Assembly: GCA_030522415.1 (NCBI GenBank)
Contig: CM060112.1
Coordinates: forward strand, 2,126,001-2,190,000
DNA: 64,000 bases
Reading direction: 5' to 3'
DNA from: Channallabes apus
Lineage: Eukaryota; Chordata; Actinopteri; Siluriformes; Clariidae
Shown: piece by piece, positions 54,670 through 64,000 of the stretch
Position numbering within the stretch: position 1 is the first letter of the stretch
Layout: each line of letters begins with the position of its first letter
The notes under the pieces: generated by a model
Seen by the model: the letters and a program-made list of their open reading frames with translations, nothing else
The model's database searches: none
Told to the model about the DNA's origin: nothing
Translations under genes and position numbers: made by a program

Positions 54670-55235
54670 TATTATCTATCAGTATATTAAATGGAACGGG
54701 GTAAAATACACCGTAATGTAAAATACTGTACATAGCCTGCGTTTTTATTCCGTACCTACAATGATCGGTATAGACAAATTACAGCCGCTACCGTGTCTTT
54801 AAGGATCATTTCAGGATGTCTTAAAAAATATTTCACTAACTAATTTTATTAATTCATTATTAAATAATAAATAGCATAATCATCATGGGTTGTGTATTGA
54901 GTGATTTAACAAATCTGTTTTATTAATCGGTTTGTTGTTGTTGTTTTTTCATCTATTTATGAAACTATGTTGACAATACAAGAACTGTCTGTATATTAAA
55001 GATACGGTATTGGGCTTCCTGGACACTGCAGTTAACTGTGCCAGTCAATGCTCCATCTGGCGGAATTATACGGCATTGCAACCATCTTTTTAGAAAGCGC
55101 ATGGGGGCGTTTATGGGGCGGGGCATCGTTAACTGCGTCATCGCGGGGGATCACATTCCATGCACGAAGCCTGCATTAACCCTTCAAGGATCTGCCACGG
55201 AGCAGTCATGCTCCAGGCGGCTGTTTGACGTGGCT
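54670..55235. other. No gene; ends in repeat sequence
   Basis: AT-rich to about 55015. From about 55020 the GC rises, and the stretch ends GTGGCTCCCACTG, the inverse of the CAGTGGGAGCCAC border seen at 46642 and 13799. Confidence 0.45.
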
Positions 55236-55395
55236 CCCACTGTATAGCCAAAAACTTTGGCGTGTTTTCACAGCATGCTTCAACGACCGGCAACGCGACA
55301 AACTGGTTCCCATAGCGTTTTCACGCAGCATCGAGTGTAGCCTTGCTAGGGAACAAGAGGGTACCCTTGCGCAACCTATAGTGCTTGGGGTTTCA
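55236..55395 (-). repeat. Repeat copy showing the empty DIRS target site
   Basis: The inverse of 42595-42741, continuous with CAGTGGGAGCC; at TGTATAGCC the DIRS element of 42742-46641 is absent. It truncates the SAM/G2E3-like gene fragment to its right. Confidence 0.8.
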
Positions 55396-55396
55396 T

Positions 55397-57030
55397 ATTA
55401 TAAAACCTATAGTGCCTCATTTCATATTGTTCACCTAATGTTGTTTGTGGATCTAGTTCTTCTTCTGTGAAGTCTCTTAATTTCAGCTGAAATTCATTTA
55501 TATTCCCTAGTTTATTTTTTCCATTTGGAAAGAACACCTCCTTGCCACACTCCAGAAGCTCTTCCATGGTAGCACTCTTTAAAGCCTTTAAGTGTCTAGT
55601 TCCACCACCTCGTTTCTCTTTGATTTAGACAAAGGAGCCACAGACCTCTTCAAACAGTCCCATTTGGTAACATTGCTCAGTTTTTTGGGCATTTGTGTTT
55701 CCACAGAGTTTTTCTGAACGATTATCACAATGCTTCCTCTTTCTGTCTCGCTTTCCTTGCAGTTTTGATGTAAGGTTTTCAGTGGCTTTAGATACTATGG
55801 TATTTCCTTCTAATGCAGCTACGTCTCTTCTGCAGTACTGCCTTACTGCTATCCAATCTCCAAATCTGGGGAGGTATATCTGTAGTTGCTCATCTGACAT
55901 ACAATTGATTGCATAGCAGTCAATCTAAAAGAAACGAGAAAAAATTTAAAAGAAAATCTACTTCAAATGCTTTCTTTATTTCATTATTCTTTCTTTCACT
56001 TTAGTAAATTATGACAAAATTAGATTTTTATATATAGTTTTAATTAAATAAAAGGACATTTATTATTAACTTTATTATATTTTTTTATTAGCCATTTTAT
56101 TTTCATTTTATGACTAACAGGTGGTGCAATTTTGCTATGATTCCTACTTTTCAAGCTCCCTTATGGAAATTATCATAAATTATGAAATTTCATTTTCTGC
56201 TACTGAAACATTTTAATTAATTTATTTACTATAAGCTGCATTGTATATGTGTCTTGTATATACTGTATAGATGATCTTAAATTAAATGCCATTAATATGT
56301 TTCTTAATACAGCAGGTATTAAGAAACATAGTATATGTTTCCACACTGGAAAAGTGACAACTTAATGTCCTATTTGCACGGGACTAGTATTACCAAGTGC
56401 ACAGGTCAAGCTATTAGATTTTAACCTGGTGAAATAAATGACACAAGGGACAAAATAGTTTCTTTCTTTTTTTTTTTTTTTTTAAATCAATCTAACTCAC
56501 ACATACGTAGTCTGCATACACACGCATGTATGCACGGACACACACACACTCCCCTCCTCTTTTCATCGCAACACACTCTTAAGAGACACACACTTCAGGA
56601 TATATACTGTACATCTGGAGATAAGTCAGTAAATTCGAGTAAAATCACAGGCGTCGCGTATCCCATGCGAATGCGTCACACAAAATTCGGATGTTAGGGG
56701 GTAATCACACGAGGTCCCCAGGTAATCCTAATCCCCTGCGAACAGTACATACATTTGCTTCATGTTGTGAAATTTTAATGATAAAATATTACTTCATATG
56801 TCTTAAATAAGCTGACCTCGTACACAACATCTGTTGGAGTTAGATGCATGTAACGGGCTTCACTGGTTAGTTATTATTAAATAACTAAGTGATTACACTG
56901 CATTCGGCTAGAGAGTAACTTGTACATTATTTGTTTTGTATTACTTTTTACCTTTTCTTCTCGAAACGCTGACAGAGTCGCGTCATCCAACTCCCTGTCG
57001 ATTTTGAGAAAATGAAGGAAATTGTCCATT
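55397..57030 (-). pseudogene. SAM-like / G2E3-type gene fragment, two exons, one in-frame stop
   Basis: Exon 1 (57030-56953) codes 26 residues from its ATG (MDNFLHFLKIDRELDDATLS...) and ends at GTAAAA. Exon 2 starts at 55924 after TTTCTTTTAG in matching phase: CMSDEQLQIYLPRFGDWIAV, YCRRDV, a basic stretch, and after a TAA at 55627-55625, still in the same frame, KRGGGTRHLKALKSATMEEL and GKEVFFPNGKNKLGNIN. This order (SAM-like domain, GGGTRHL, ELLExGKxxFFPNGK) is that of multi-copy fish genes annotated as G2/M-phase-specific E3 ligase-like; the catalytic HECT part is absent. It is cut at 55397 by repeat sequence. One substitution would explain the stop. Confidence 0.65.
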
Positions 57031-57339
57031 TTGCAATACAGTGTATCGCGCACCTAAACAGGTGGCCTGGTTGTATCTGCCGGGAAAGACCGTGGGCGGG
57101 TTTATTAAATAATAATAATAATAAATCGCTGATTTATCACAATTATCACATGATTTAAATGCAAATCATTCTTATTAAATCGTAGTATTCTACCTCAAAC
57201 CTTCTACATTTGATAGAATCACTATAAGCATGCAGTTAAGACAGTTTGAATTATTACACTTATAATAAATAAAACAATAAAATAAAAATAGAAAAATAAA
57301 TAAATAAAACAATATACGATAATATTCGTTAAGACGTAC

Positions 57340-57570
57340 CTGGGAACTTCTTGTTCCTGTTCTAAAAGAAGTCTGTGTATAAATCTGTGGGAACAGATAT
57401 GTAAAAGTGTGCGCACTGATTATGAATTTGTGGGAATGGATTACAAAATCTGAGCGCACAGGTAGTTAAATTGAGGGAACAGTTTACGAATTTGTGGGAA
57501 CAGATTCTTAAACAAATTGATAAACTAAGGGAACAGTTAAAAAACTTGTGGGAACGGATTATAAACTGAC
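57340..57570. repeat. Degenerate GTGGGAACGGATT repeats
   Basis: About six loose units, such as TTGTGGGAATGGATTAC, TTTGTGGGAACAGATTC, CTTGTGGGAACGGATTA and AGGGAACAGTTTAC, spaced 30-50 bp, in the region upstream of the gene fragment at 57030 (-). Confidence 0.6.
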
Positions 57571-57819
57571 GGTATGAATTGCAAAACTGTTGCCACGGAC
57601 TGTTTTTTTTTCTCCTCTAGGTGACTTCCAGGGCTCCATATTTGTGAATGATTGTATGCGCGTCCATTCTTCAACTTTCAATTTTTGTTTTTGTTTAGGA
57701 CTGTGGCTGCATCACCGGCGCCGTGCACAAGAAAGTCACGTGAGTGTCGTTCAGTTTCGAGTTCACTGGAGACCCACGAGTAACTGCACATTCAGTACAT
57801 CATAGATGTTAGTTAAATA

Positions 57820-57822
<3 letters not shown>

Positions 57823-57875
<53 letters not shown>
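57823..57875. repeat. (AT)n microsatellite
   Basis: A pure AT run followed by three TATAATAT words and the hairpin at 57900. Confidence 0.95.
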
Positions 57876-57880
<5 letters not shown>

Positions 57881-57899
57881 ATTATAATATTATAATATA

Positions 57900-57950
57900 A
57901 CACTACAGTTTACTATGATGAAAAAAATTCATCATAGTAAACTATAGTGT
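57900..57950. repeat. Near-perfect 23-bp hairpin
   Basis: ACACTACAGTTTACTATGAT plus GAA pairs with its inverse at 57928-57950 at 22 of 23 positions, around a 5-A loop. Confidence 0.85.
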
Positions 57951-57959
57951 ATTGTAGAA

Positions 57960-58760
57960 AAAATTTAGTACAGTATTGGTAAAGTCATTTGTTCTGGTAA
58001 TTACAGAGCTGTTGTTGTTTTCTATATTATTATAAATATATATATTATTGTTAGCTATATTTTCTGGTATAGTGACTGCAGTAATGCTGCTAAAAAGTCA
58101 ACTTTGATTGTTCCTAATAAACAGTTTAACTGAACTCGCAAATGAATCTCAAGATGTTTTTGTGTGTGTCAAATACATTCTCAAATAACCTAAACACTGA
58201 AAATATATAAACTTATTTTATCCTCAGATTCTTTCTTGTAACTCTCCTCTCTCAGTCACATACCTGTCTGATGGCTCATTATGCAGATCAGTATGCAGGC
58301 CTTTGTCTTCTCAGGTGTGAATCACTGCATTAGTAATGATAGATCACGCCTTCTCGCATAGACCCTTTGCACTCAAAAAGTGACTTAAAAAGTGTTAATC
58401 ATTATTTGTTTTCTGTGAGCAAGTAAACAAGATCATTTTCACATCATTTTGAAGCAATAACACTAGTCCACCAGCCCCTGTGAAACAATGTCTTGTGAAG
58501 AAATTGTCTGTATGAGTTTCATGGCCTTATTTCAGCTACTTTTTTTTCACAATACTTACTAACCACGCATAATATTTTTCTCCTAAAAAATGCAAACACA
58601 TACATTCATTTTGGTCACGTATTATTGTAGAACATTTTTTACTGATTACAAGAAAAATACAGGTTGGTCAATAATATATTATAAGTAGCTGAAAAAAGCA
58701 TCATATATGAGCACAATATCAGAGCATGTCCAAACATCTCAAGGGCCCCAAAATCACCTC
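57960..58760. other. AT-rich stretch, nothing recognised
   Basis: No coding or element signal that I can support before the LINE fragment at 58770. Confidence 0.4.
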
Positions 58761-58769
58761 GAACCTCCA

Positions 58770-60200
58770 GGCAGGGTTTCTTGAGGATGGGAATAACCCT
58801 TGCCTTTTTAAAAGCAGCAGGAACATGACCATATGATAGGGAATGGTTGATGATGGTTGTGGTGAAGGGAAGGAGGTCTTGTGAGATTGCCTGGAGCATT
58901 GTTGAGGGGATTGGGTCTAATGAACAGGTGGTGGGGTTAGATGACGAGATGATATGCTGAATCTCATCAGATAACAAGTTGGAGAATTCTGCTAAAGGAG
59001 GGAAGGGAAGGTCCTGAGGTTCTGCTGTAGGAGTTTGGTTGGGAGCGAAGGACTGGCGGATTGCTGCAATCTTCCCATGGTAGAATGTGGCAAAATCGTC
59101 AGCAGTCAGAGAGGAAGGGCCAGGAGGAGTTGGTGGGTTGAGTAGTGAGGAGAAGATGTTGTAGAGTTTGCGAGGATCATGTGCAGAGGCTTCCAGCTTT
59201 TCTCCGAAGAAAGTAGTTTTGGCAGAAGTTACAGCACATGAGAATTTGGAGAGAAGACTCTGGTAAGAAATGAGATCTGCATCAAGTTGCGATTTTTCCA
59301 TCTTCTCTCTGCAGTTCTTAATTCTCTCCTGTTGTGATAGCCAAGGAGCAGGACAAGACGTCTTCCTTGGTTTAGATGACAGCGAGCAAAGGAGATCTAT
59401 GGATGAAGAGAGAGAGGAGAGGAAAGTTTCGGTTGCAGTCTCTAGTGGTAGAGAGGAGAAAGAGGTTGGGTCTGGGAAGGATGATAGGGTGCATGAAGAC
59501 ACAGAGGAGGGGGAGGTTTCTGCGAGAGAAAGAGAAATTTTGGTCATTAGGTTTACATAGAATAGGAAGGATGGTGAAGGATACCAGGTAATGATCAGAT
59601 TTATGAAGAGGAATAGTAGTGACATCCGTGACTGGGCAAGGACGGCAGAAAACGAGATCGAGAGAATTCCCTGCCTTGTGTGTAGGAGGGCAGCTGTTTA
59701 GAGTTGAAGAGAAGGAGTTAAGTATAGGGAGAAGGAAAGAGGATTGGAGTTTGTCAGATGGAAGGTTGAAATCTCCTAGAACAGTGAGAGGAGTGTTAAC
59801 AGAAGGAAAAAGACTAAGAAGAATGTCTATTTCATCTAGAAAGTTTCCTAGAGAGCCAGGAGGACGGTAAATAACTAAGATGTGGAGGTTAATTGGAGAG
59901 GTTACCTTAACTGCATGAAATTCAAATGATGAAAAACTGAGATGAGACAGGGGGATTGGCGAGAAGGACCATCTCTTGGACAACAGGAGACCCGTACCAC
60001 CACCTCTACCAGTTTCTCGTGGAGTGTAAGAGAATACATAGGCAGAGGATAGGGCAGCCGGTGTAGCAGAGTTCTGAGGAGATATCCAGGTCTCAGTTAG
60101 TGCCAGAAAGTCAGAAAGACAGTATTGGAGGGTAGATGAGGTTTCTGGAAGATCTGCCTCTGCTGTGTGAGTAAAAGCATCTTGGTCTGTGAGAACTGAC
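58770..60200 (-). mobile_element. L2/CR1-like LINE fragment (endonuclease and start of RT)
   Basis: Minus strand: endonuclease from about 60130 (DFLALTETWISPQNSA, RGGGTGLLLS, LVIYRPPGSLGNFLDE, TPLTVLGDFNLPSDKL, LDLVFCRPCP, HKSDHYLVSF). After a frame change near 59550 comes the linker (APWLSQQERIKNCREKMEKS), then the start of RT (CSLDPIPSTMLQAISQDLLP, HVPAAFKKARVIPILKKP). It stops at block 1; the downstream sequence to 58639 is open by chance. Endonuclease motifs GDFN and SDH are kept. Confidence 0.85.
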
Positions 60201-60204
60201 AGAG

Positions 60205-61060
60205 ATAGGTTGATGACACATGCTAGACTGAAGTAATTGTCTATAAAACTTGGTAAACAAGAGTTTGAGTCAATTCTCTACACTTGCTATCTAGATTCTT
60301 GACTAACTTTGTTGCAGTTTATGCTTATTAACCACTACAGACACTTGTGTCACCTTCAATATATGTAGCTAAGCCCTGCCCACAATTCACACATTAAGGA
60401 AGCCTGAAACTACTGTTGATTAATTACCTGAGAACAAATTGCTTTAGACCTACTTCAATCACACTGTAATCAACACGACCAAACAGCAAAAACTAGGTAC
60501 AGTATACAGTAAGAACCAATTGTGTTTCAAAAACAGTACAAAAGTTAAAAACCTACCTTACCAGTGGAGAAGAATCCAATATAGAAAACTAAAGCACACA
60601 TATATAGATCTGGCCATTAAGAACGCACCTTTCGAGAAAAGGAATCCCGTGACTGGCTGCGGCTGCGCGCGGGAAGCTTTGAAAATGCCCATCATTACCT
60701 GTAGGGGGCAGTCGTGTTTCAGTCTGAAGTATTGTGAAGCCGAAAATGTGTTGTCTCTCTTAGGCGCCCATTGACAGCAAGCGAAAGAGCTCATAAACGT
60801 GTCAAGCTCAAACTGATATGTATTTCTTCTTCTTTTTTTTTCTCTCCTTCAATGATGGTACTTCTTTGACTGCGCTTTCACTTTATTATTTTTATTTTAT
60901 TTTTACTTTATTATTATTATTATTATTAGTAGTAGTTCTCCGAATTTATTATTGTTATTATTCTTATTCTTATTGTAACGCACCCGCGCGTGTGTGCAAA
61001 AAGACCTCAAAGATGTATCATATGTTATATAAAACATTAGTGTGTTAATGCGCTCTAAAT
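60205..61060. other. No supportable gene
   Basis: 60600-60800 is a GC-richer island-like patch with a 78-84 codon frame on each strand; neither is recognised. A (TTA)n-rich run is at 60900-60975. Confidence 0.4.
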
Positions 61061-61067
61061 ATACGGG

Positions 61068-61142
61068 CACTGGCATGGCTCAGTGGTTACAGTAGGTGAT
61101 ACGCCCGCCATGCCGAAGACCCAGGTTCGATTCCCGCCAGTG
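61068..61142 (+). pseudogene. tRNA-like sequence, possibly tRNA-Gly-derived
   Basis: CACTGGC (61068-61074) pairs with GCCAGTG (61136-61142) as a perfect 7-bp acceptor stem. ATGGCTCAGTGGTTAC is A-box-like and GGTTCGATTCCC is a B box. The anticodon arm is imperfect (CGCCCGCCATG, GCC possible). It may head a short SINE to about 61220, where GGGATTTGAACC looks like an inverted T-arm. Confidence 0.5.
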
Positions 61143-61428
61143 TGCCGGTTTGTACTGAAGTACATTTTCACCCAGAGCGGGATTTGAACCAGGGTCTGAA
61201 CGATTTAATAATATTATTTAAGCAACGCCACACCACGTGGAAAGCCGCAAAAATGCTTCAATTTCATTGGCTGTCACTGAGTGTCAGCTATTCACGCCAC
61301 AAAGGGCAGCATTAGTGCAAAAAAATTATAAAGGACAAGAAGAACAAAAAAAAATACATACTTGAGAAACCACTGTCAGTCTCCCCCTTTCTTACATTAT
61401 CTTTTCCCATCTTTGTCTTTTCATCTCA

Positions 61429-61695
61429 TTAAATGTAAAATCCTGAAAAATCATTCCTTCTCCATGATTCTAAATATCCTTGTACAAAGAAAATACCTTT
61501 GCAGGTCAGTAGTCTACTTCCCTGCCATTCTATGGTAACCCGTGTGTACGAGTTGGCTGTTTGGGTTGAGAAGGAAAGATTTAAGTAATGATTCAGTTTG
61601 GGAAAACAATTCGTGGTCCCGGCGCAGGAGGACTTTTGGTTAGACAGCTCTTTCATGTCCTGAAAAACCTGCATTTTACCTGTTAAAAAGAACAA
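61429..61695 (-). CDS. Unrecognised small frame after a good splice acceptor
   Basis: TTTGTTCTTTTTAACAG ends at about 61681 and is followed by GTAAAATG. From this ATG (61676) the frame gives MQVFQDMKELSNQKSSCAGT..., about 80 codons to 61429. It has two nearby cysteines but no motif I know. It could be the second exon of a gene whose first exon ends at the GTAAGT donor near 62758. Coding status is doubtful. Confidence 0.25.
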   Translation of the reverse strand: MFFLTGKMQVFQDMKELSNQKSSCAGTTNCFPKLNHYLNLSFSTQTANSYTRVTIEWQGSRLLTCKGIFFVQGYLESWRRNDFSGFYI

Positions 61696-62758
61696 ATATT
61701 TTGTTTAATTAAGCATCACAGACAAGCATAGTTTTTATAAAATATGTTGATAAATGCTCAGTGGGCAACAAGGATTATGAAGTTTAAATATCAGCACTGG
61801 CACTTTTACTGTCTGCACTATCTAATTCTAACTGTCTATGTTTCTTTCTGCCCAAATTAAACAAACACACATTATCTGTAATGCTGGCAAAGGCCTGACA
61901 CTGGCATGAAATCCCTCGGATACATGGGAGCTATCACAAAAACTATACATTTTGCACAATAAGGTTTTACTTACAGTGCACAAACAGAACATTGAAATAT
62001 CTTAAAATCCAATGAATACAGTTAACATAACATTGAATGAAAACACAACACATAAGAAAATTTACGATGGCATGTAGCATATAATTTTTTGGACTGTACT
62101 ACACTACGGTACATGATTCTACCATGTCACATACTTTAGTACACACCCTTGTGTGGAACATGGACGGAGATACCATAGAAAATATGTTCGATAGTAATAG
62201 TAATATTTACACAGTAACTTCTGCAATACCATTTGACCTGTTATGGTTCCCTCCAAAGGATAATAAACACTTTGGTGAATACCATGGTACTACTAAAGTT
62301 CAGTGGGTATTTAATATGATACTGCCTGTGCTTTACCACACCAGTATTGTGTACTAACATATCTACTGTGGTACAGTATGAACAAAAATACCATATTAGA
62401 GACCTGCTGAACTTTAGTAACCACTTGTGGTACACAATAAGTACCAGGAAATTCACCCAAAGTTGATAAATATACTATAGTTTACAATAATTACATTCCT
62501 TATGAGATAAACACATTAGAGTTAGATGTAACAGAATGAAATGTAGCGTTTTTTCTTTTTTAATGAAATTTATCGTTTTTGTCTCATTGCTACTTCATTT
62601 AAATGACCTTTAACTAAATGAATGAATGATGTGTACAGAGTGTTTAGACGTGAACACAAGCAGTCAGTGAATGATGAAGATTAACGCAGACGATAAACTC
62701 TGCAAACAGATTACAGCGGAAGAGCTGAGATAACATCTATTATCTGTTTATCAACTTA

Positions 62759-62830
62759 CCGATGATCAGCGGGGGTCTCTGTGTTGTCCAAACGCACGCT
62801 GTTCGTCTGTCTCACTCAGGTCCTGGCTCA
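62759..62830 (-). other. Possible non-coding first exon ending at GTAAGT
   Basis: Minus strand CCTGAGTGAGACAGACG...GATCATCG|GTAAGTTG, downstream of a CpG-rich block with CCAAT boxes. No ATG with an extended frame is seen in it. Confidence 0.35.
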
Positions 62831-62985
62831 ACCAATCAGCGCGCAGAACGACGCCAACGGGGCGGGCGCGCAGCGGCCGAAAGTATATTACATCCGTAGT
62901 GGTTTTAGCACTACCATTGAAAATGAATAGGAAACGGTTTAGGGTTTTTTTCTATGGCGCATCAGCCAATCAGCGCGCGGAACGG
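62831..62985. promoter_or_regulatory. CpG-rich block with duplicated CCAAT element
   Basis: CCAATCAGCGCGCAGAACG at 62832 and CCAATCAGCGCGCGGAACG at 62966 are near copies 134 bp apart, with GGGGCGGGCGCG between. This is the composition of a TATA-less vertebrate promoter. Confidence 0.5.
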
Positions 62986-63147
62986 CGCCAGCGGGCTCCA
63001 CAGGTTCATCAGGTTTGATTCATCTGCCCCTGCCTTTCCACCCATACTGCCCTGACTAATGCAGCATCCAATATCTGCTACAGGCACCCCTACCCCCACC
63101 TCTGTCACACCTCAGACACTTCCTCTACACTTCAGAGTCCTCTAGAC

Positions 63148-63962
63148 CAGTGGTTCCCAAACTGGGGGTCCGGAATAATTTCAAGGGGGATAAAATTTTT
63201 TTTTTTTTTTGTGATTAAAATACACACTTTTCAGTATTACAAGTAAATGCTATAAATAAATATTTTCTGATTTGTAAAGATATTACAGATTGAGTTTGAG
63301 TGTTTAAATTGAGTGTTAAAAAAAATTGCGACTCATAGATATGACATCACTGCGCAGCGACTGGCTCATTAGTTATTGCAACAGCGCACAACTGCACGTG
63401 AAAACCGCAACTGCCGAGATGGATAAATTTGTTATTCGCAAATCTAAAAATGTTAAGGAAATTGTTTGCCTGAGTCATCGGAACCATGTACATCGACCAA
63501 GCAAAAGAGCAAGACCCCGTCAGACCAAAGTAGGAAACGTCGGAAATATGAGGAAGAATTCATAAAGTGCAATATCAGTATTCAATAAGTTGCAGTAGCA
63601 ACCGAATACACGAGTTGCCCCGTGCAGCAATGGATGCACTGTTCAATTTGGATCTACCTATTTGTGTGAGCAGTATTTTTCCGCTGTTACATATAAAAAA
63701 CAAATACAGCTCATGTCATGATGTCGAAGATGATATGCGGGTAGCTGTATCCACCATCAGGCCACGAATGAAGCTTTTGTGCTGCCAAAAACAAGTACAC
63801 CCTTCCCATTGAAAGGTACGCCAAAATTATTTTGATGTATAGTAAATGTAGTCAAAATACTGTGAACAGCTTATGTTTATTGCTTGTTTTTGATTGTGGG
63901 GGTCGCAAGATCTTGTCGATCTTCAATTAGGGGTCGCTGGCTTGAAAGTTTGGGAACCACTG
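63148..63962 (+). mobile_element. hAT (Charlie/ZBED-like) element with internal deletion
   Basis: CAGTGGTTCCCAAACT / AGTTTGGGAACCACTG inverted ends and perfect 8-bp duplications CTCTAGAC (63140-63147 and 63963-63970). It keeps two pieces of transposase and lacks the middle, so it depends on a helper. Confidence 0.92.
63326..63812 (+). pseudogene. hAT transposase, N- and C-terminal pieces
   Basis: 63326-63565 contains MDKFVIRKSKNVKEI and a KRARPRQTK basic stretch like the N terminus of ZBED-type hAT transposases. 63567-63812 contains ICVSSIFPLLHIKNKY, DVEDDMRVAVSTIRPR and QKQVHPSH, the C-terminal dimerisation end of the same proteins. The zinc finger and the catalytic DDE/RNase H-like fold between them are deleted. 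Confidence 0.75.
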
Positions 63963-64000
63963 CTCTAGACTTCACACTGGTCCCCAACCCCCAACCAGGA

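Overview
The window reads as nuclear DNA of a ray-finned fish. It is AT-rich and intron-bearing, with long CA and TA microsatellites, and it is packed with element families typical of teleosts: Tc1, PIF/Harbinger, hAT, piggyBac, L2- and RTE-type LINEs, a tRNA-headed SINE, Ty3/gypsy chromoviruses and a DIRS element. I cannot name the species; an otophysan such as a catfish is only a guess. One convincing host gene is present, a secreted trypsin-like serine protease in seven exons at 25115-27079 (+). Two other possible host pieces are a broken SAM/G2E3-like gene at 55397-57030 (-) and an unrecognised small gene at 61429-62830 (-). Nearly everything else is mobile DNA, much of it nested.

Layout. 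1-1865 (-): LTR retroelement with a long repeat-bearing gag-like reading frame, cut by the window edge. 1871-3492: pieces of a hAT family plus a 1-kb segment that recurs inverted at 48225-52818. 6655-8274: complete Tc1 element with an intact transposase, sitting at the tail of a piggyBac remnant (8277-8625). 10320-10690: palindrome-bearing minisatellite. 11158-13212: decayed two-gene Harbinger element. 14961-15767: RTE LINE tail. 16135-17833: second member of the LTR family at the left edge. 18619-18980: SINE. 20911-21520: hAT. 22291-24535: L2 LINE split by a TA-flanked element. 25115-27079: protease gene. 29137-30027: hAT. 30378-30758: SINE. 31408-37430: an RTE LINE split by an L2 LINE that was itself split by a gypsy element. 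38175-41305: young, internally deleted gypsy element with near-identical LTRs. 42742-46641: DIRS retrotransposon. 46642-47229: segment recurring inverted at 13213-13799. 48225-53400: a duplicated segment holding a LINE that holds a Harbinger MITE. 53610-54665: imperfect tandem duplication around a tRNA-Ile pseudogene. 58770-60200: another LINE. 63148-63962: internally deleted hAT.

The most notable signal is shared by three LTR elements (1-1865, 16135-17833 and 38175-41305). In each, the 11 bases just inside the 5' LTR pair at 10 of 11 positions with a stretch in the LTR about 30 bp after a TATA box, where the RNA should start. In the two related elements the paired bases differ but change together. 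This is the expected signature of tRNA-independent self-priming, known from Tf1 and sushi-type elements. In all three the gag-like reading frame begins inside the LTR, so the predicted primer-binding site lies in coding sequence. Two of these elements encode an unfamiliar gag-like protein with proline- and serine-rich tandem repeats and show no pol in the part visible.
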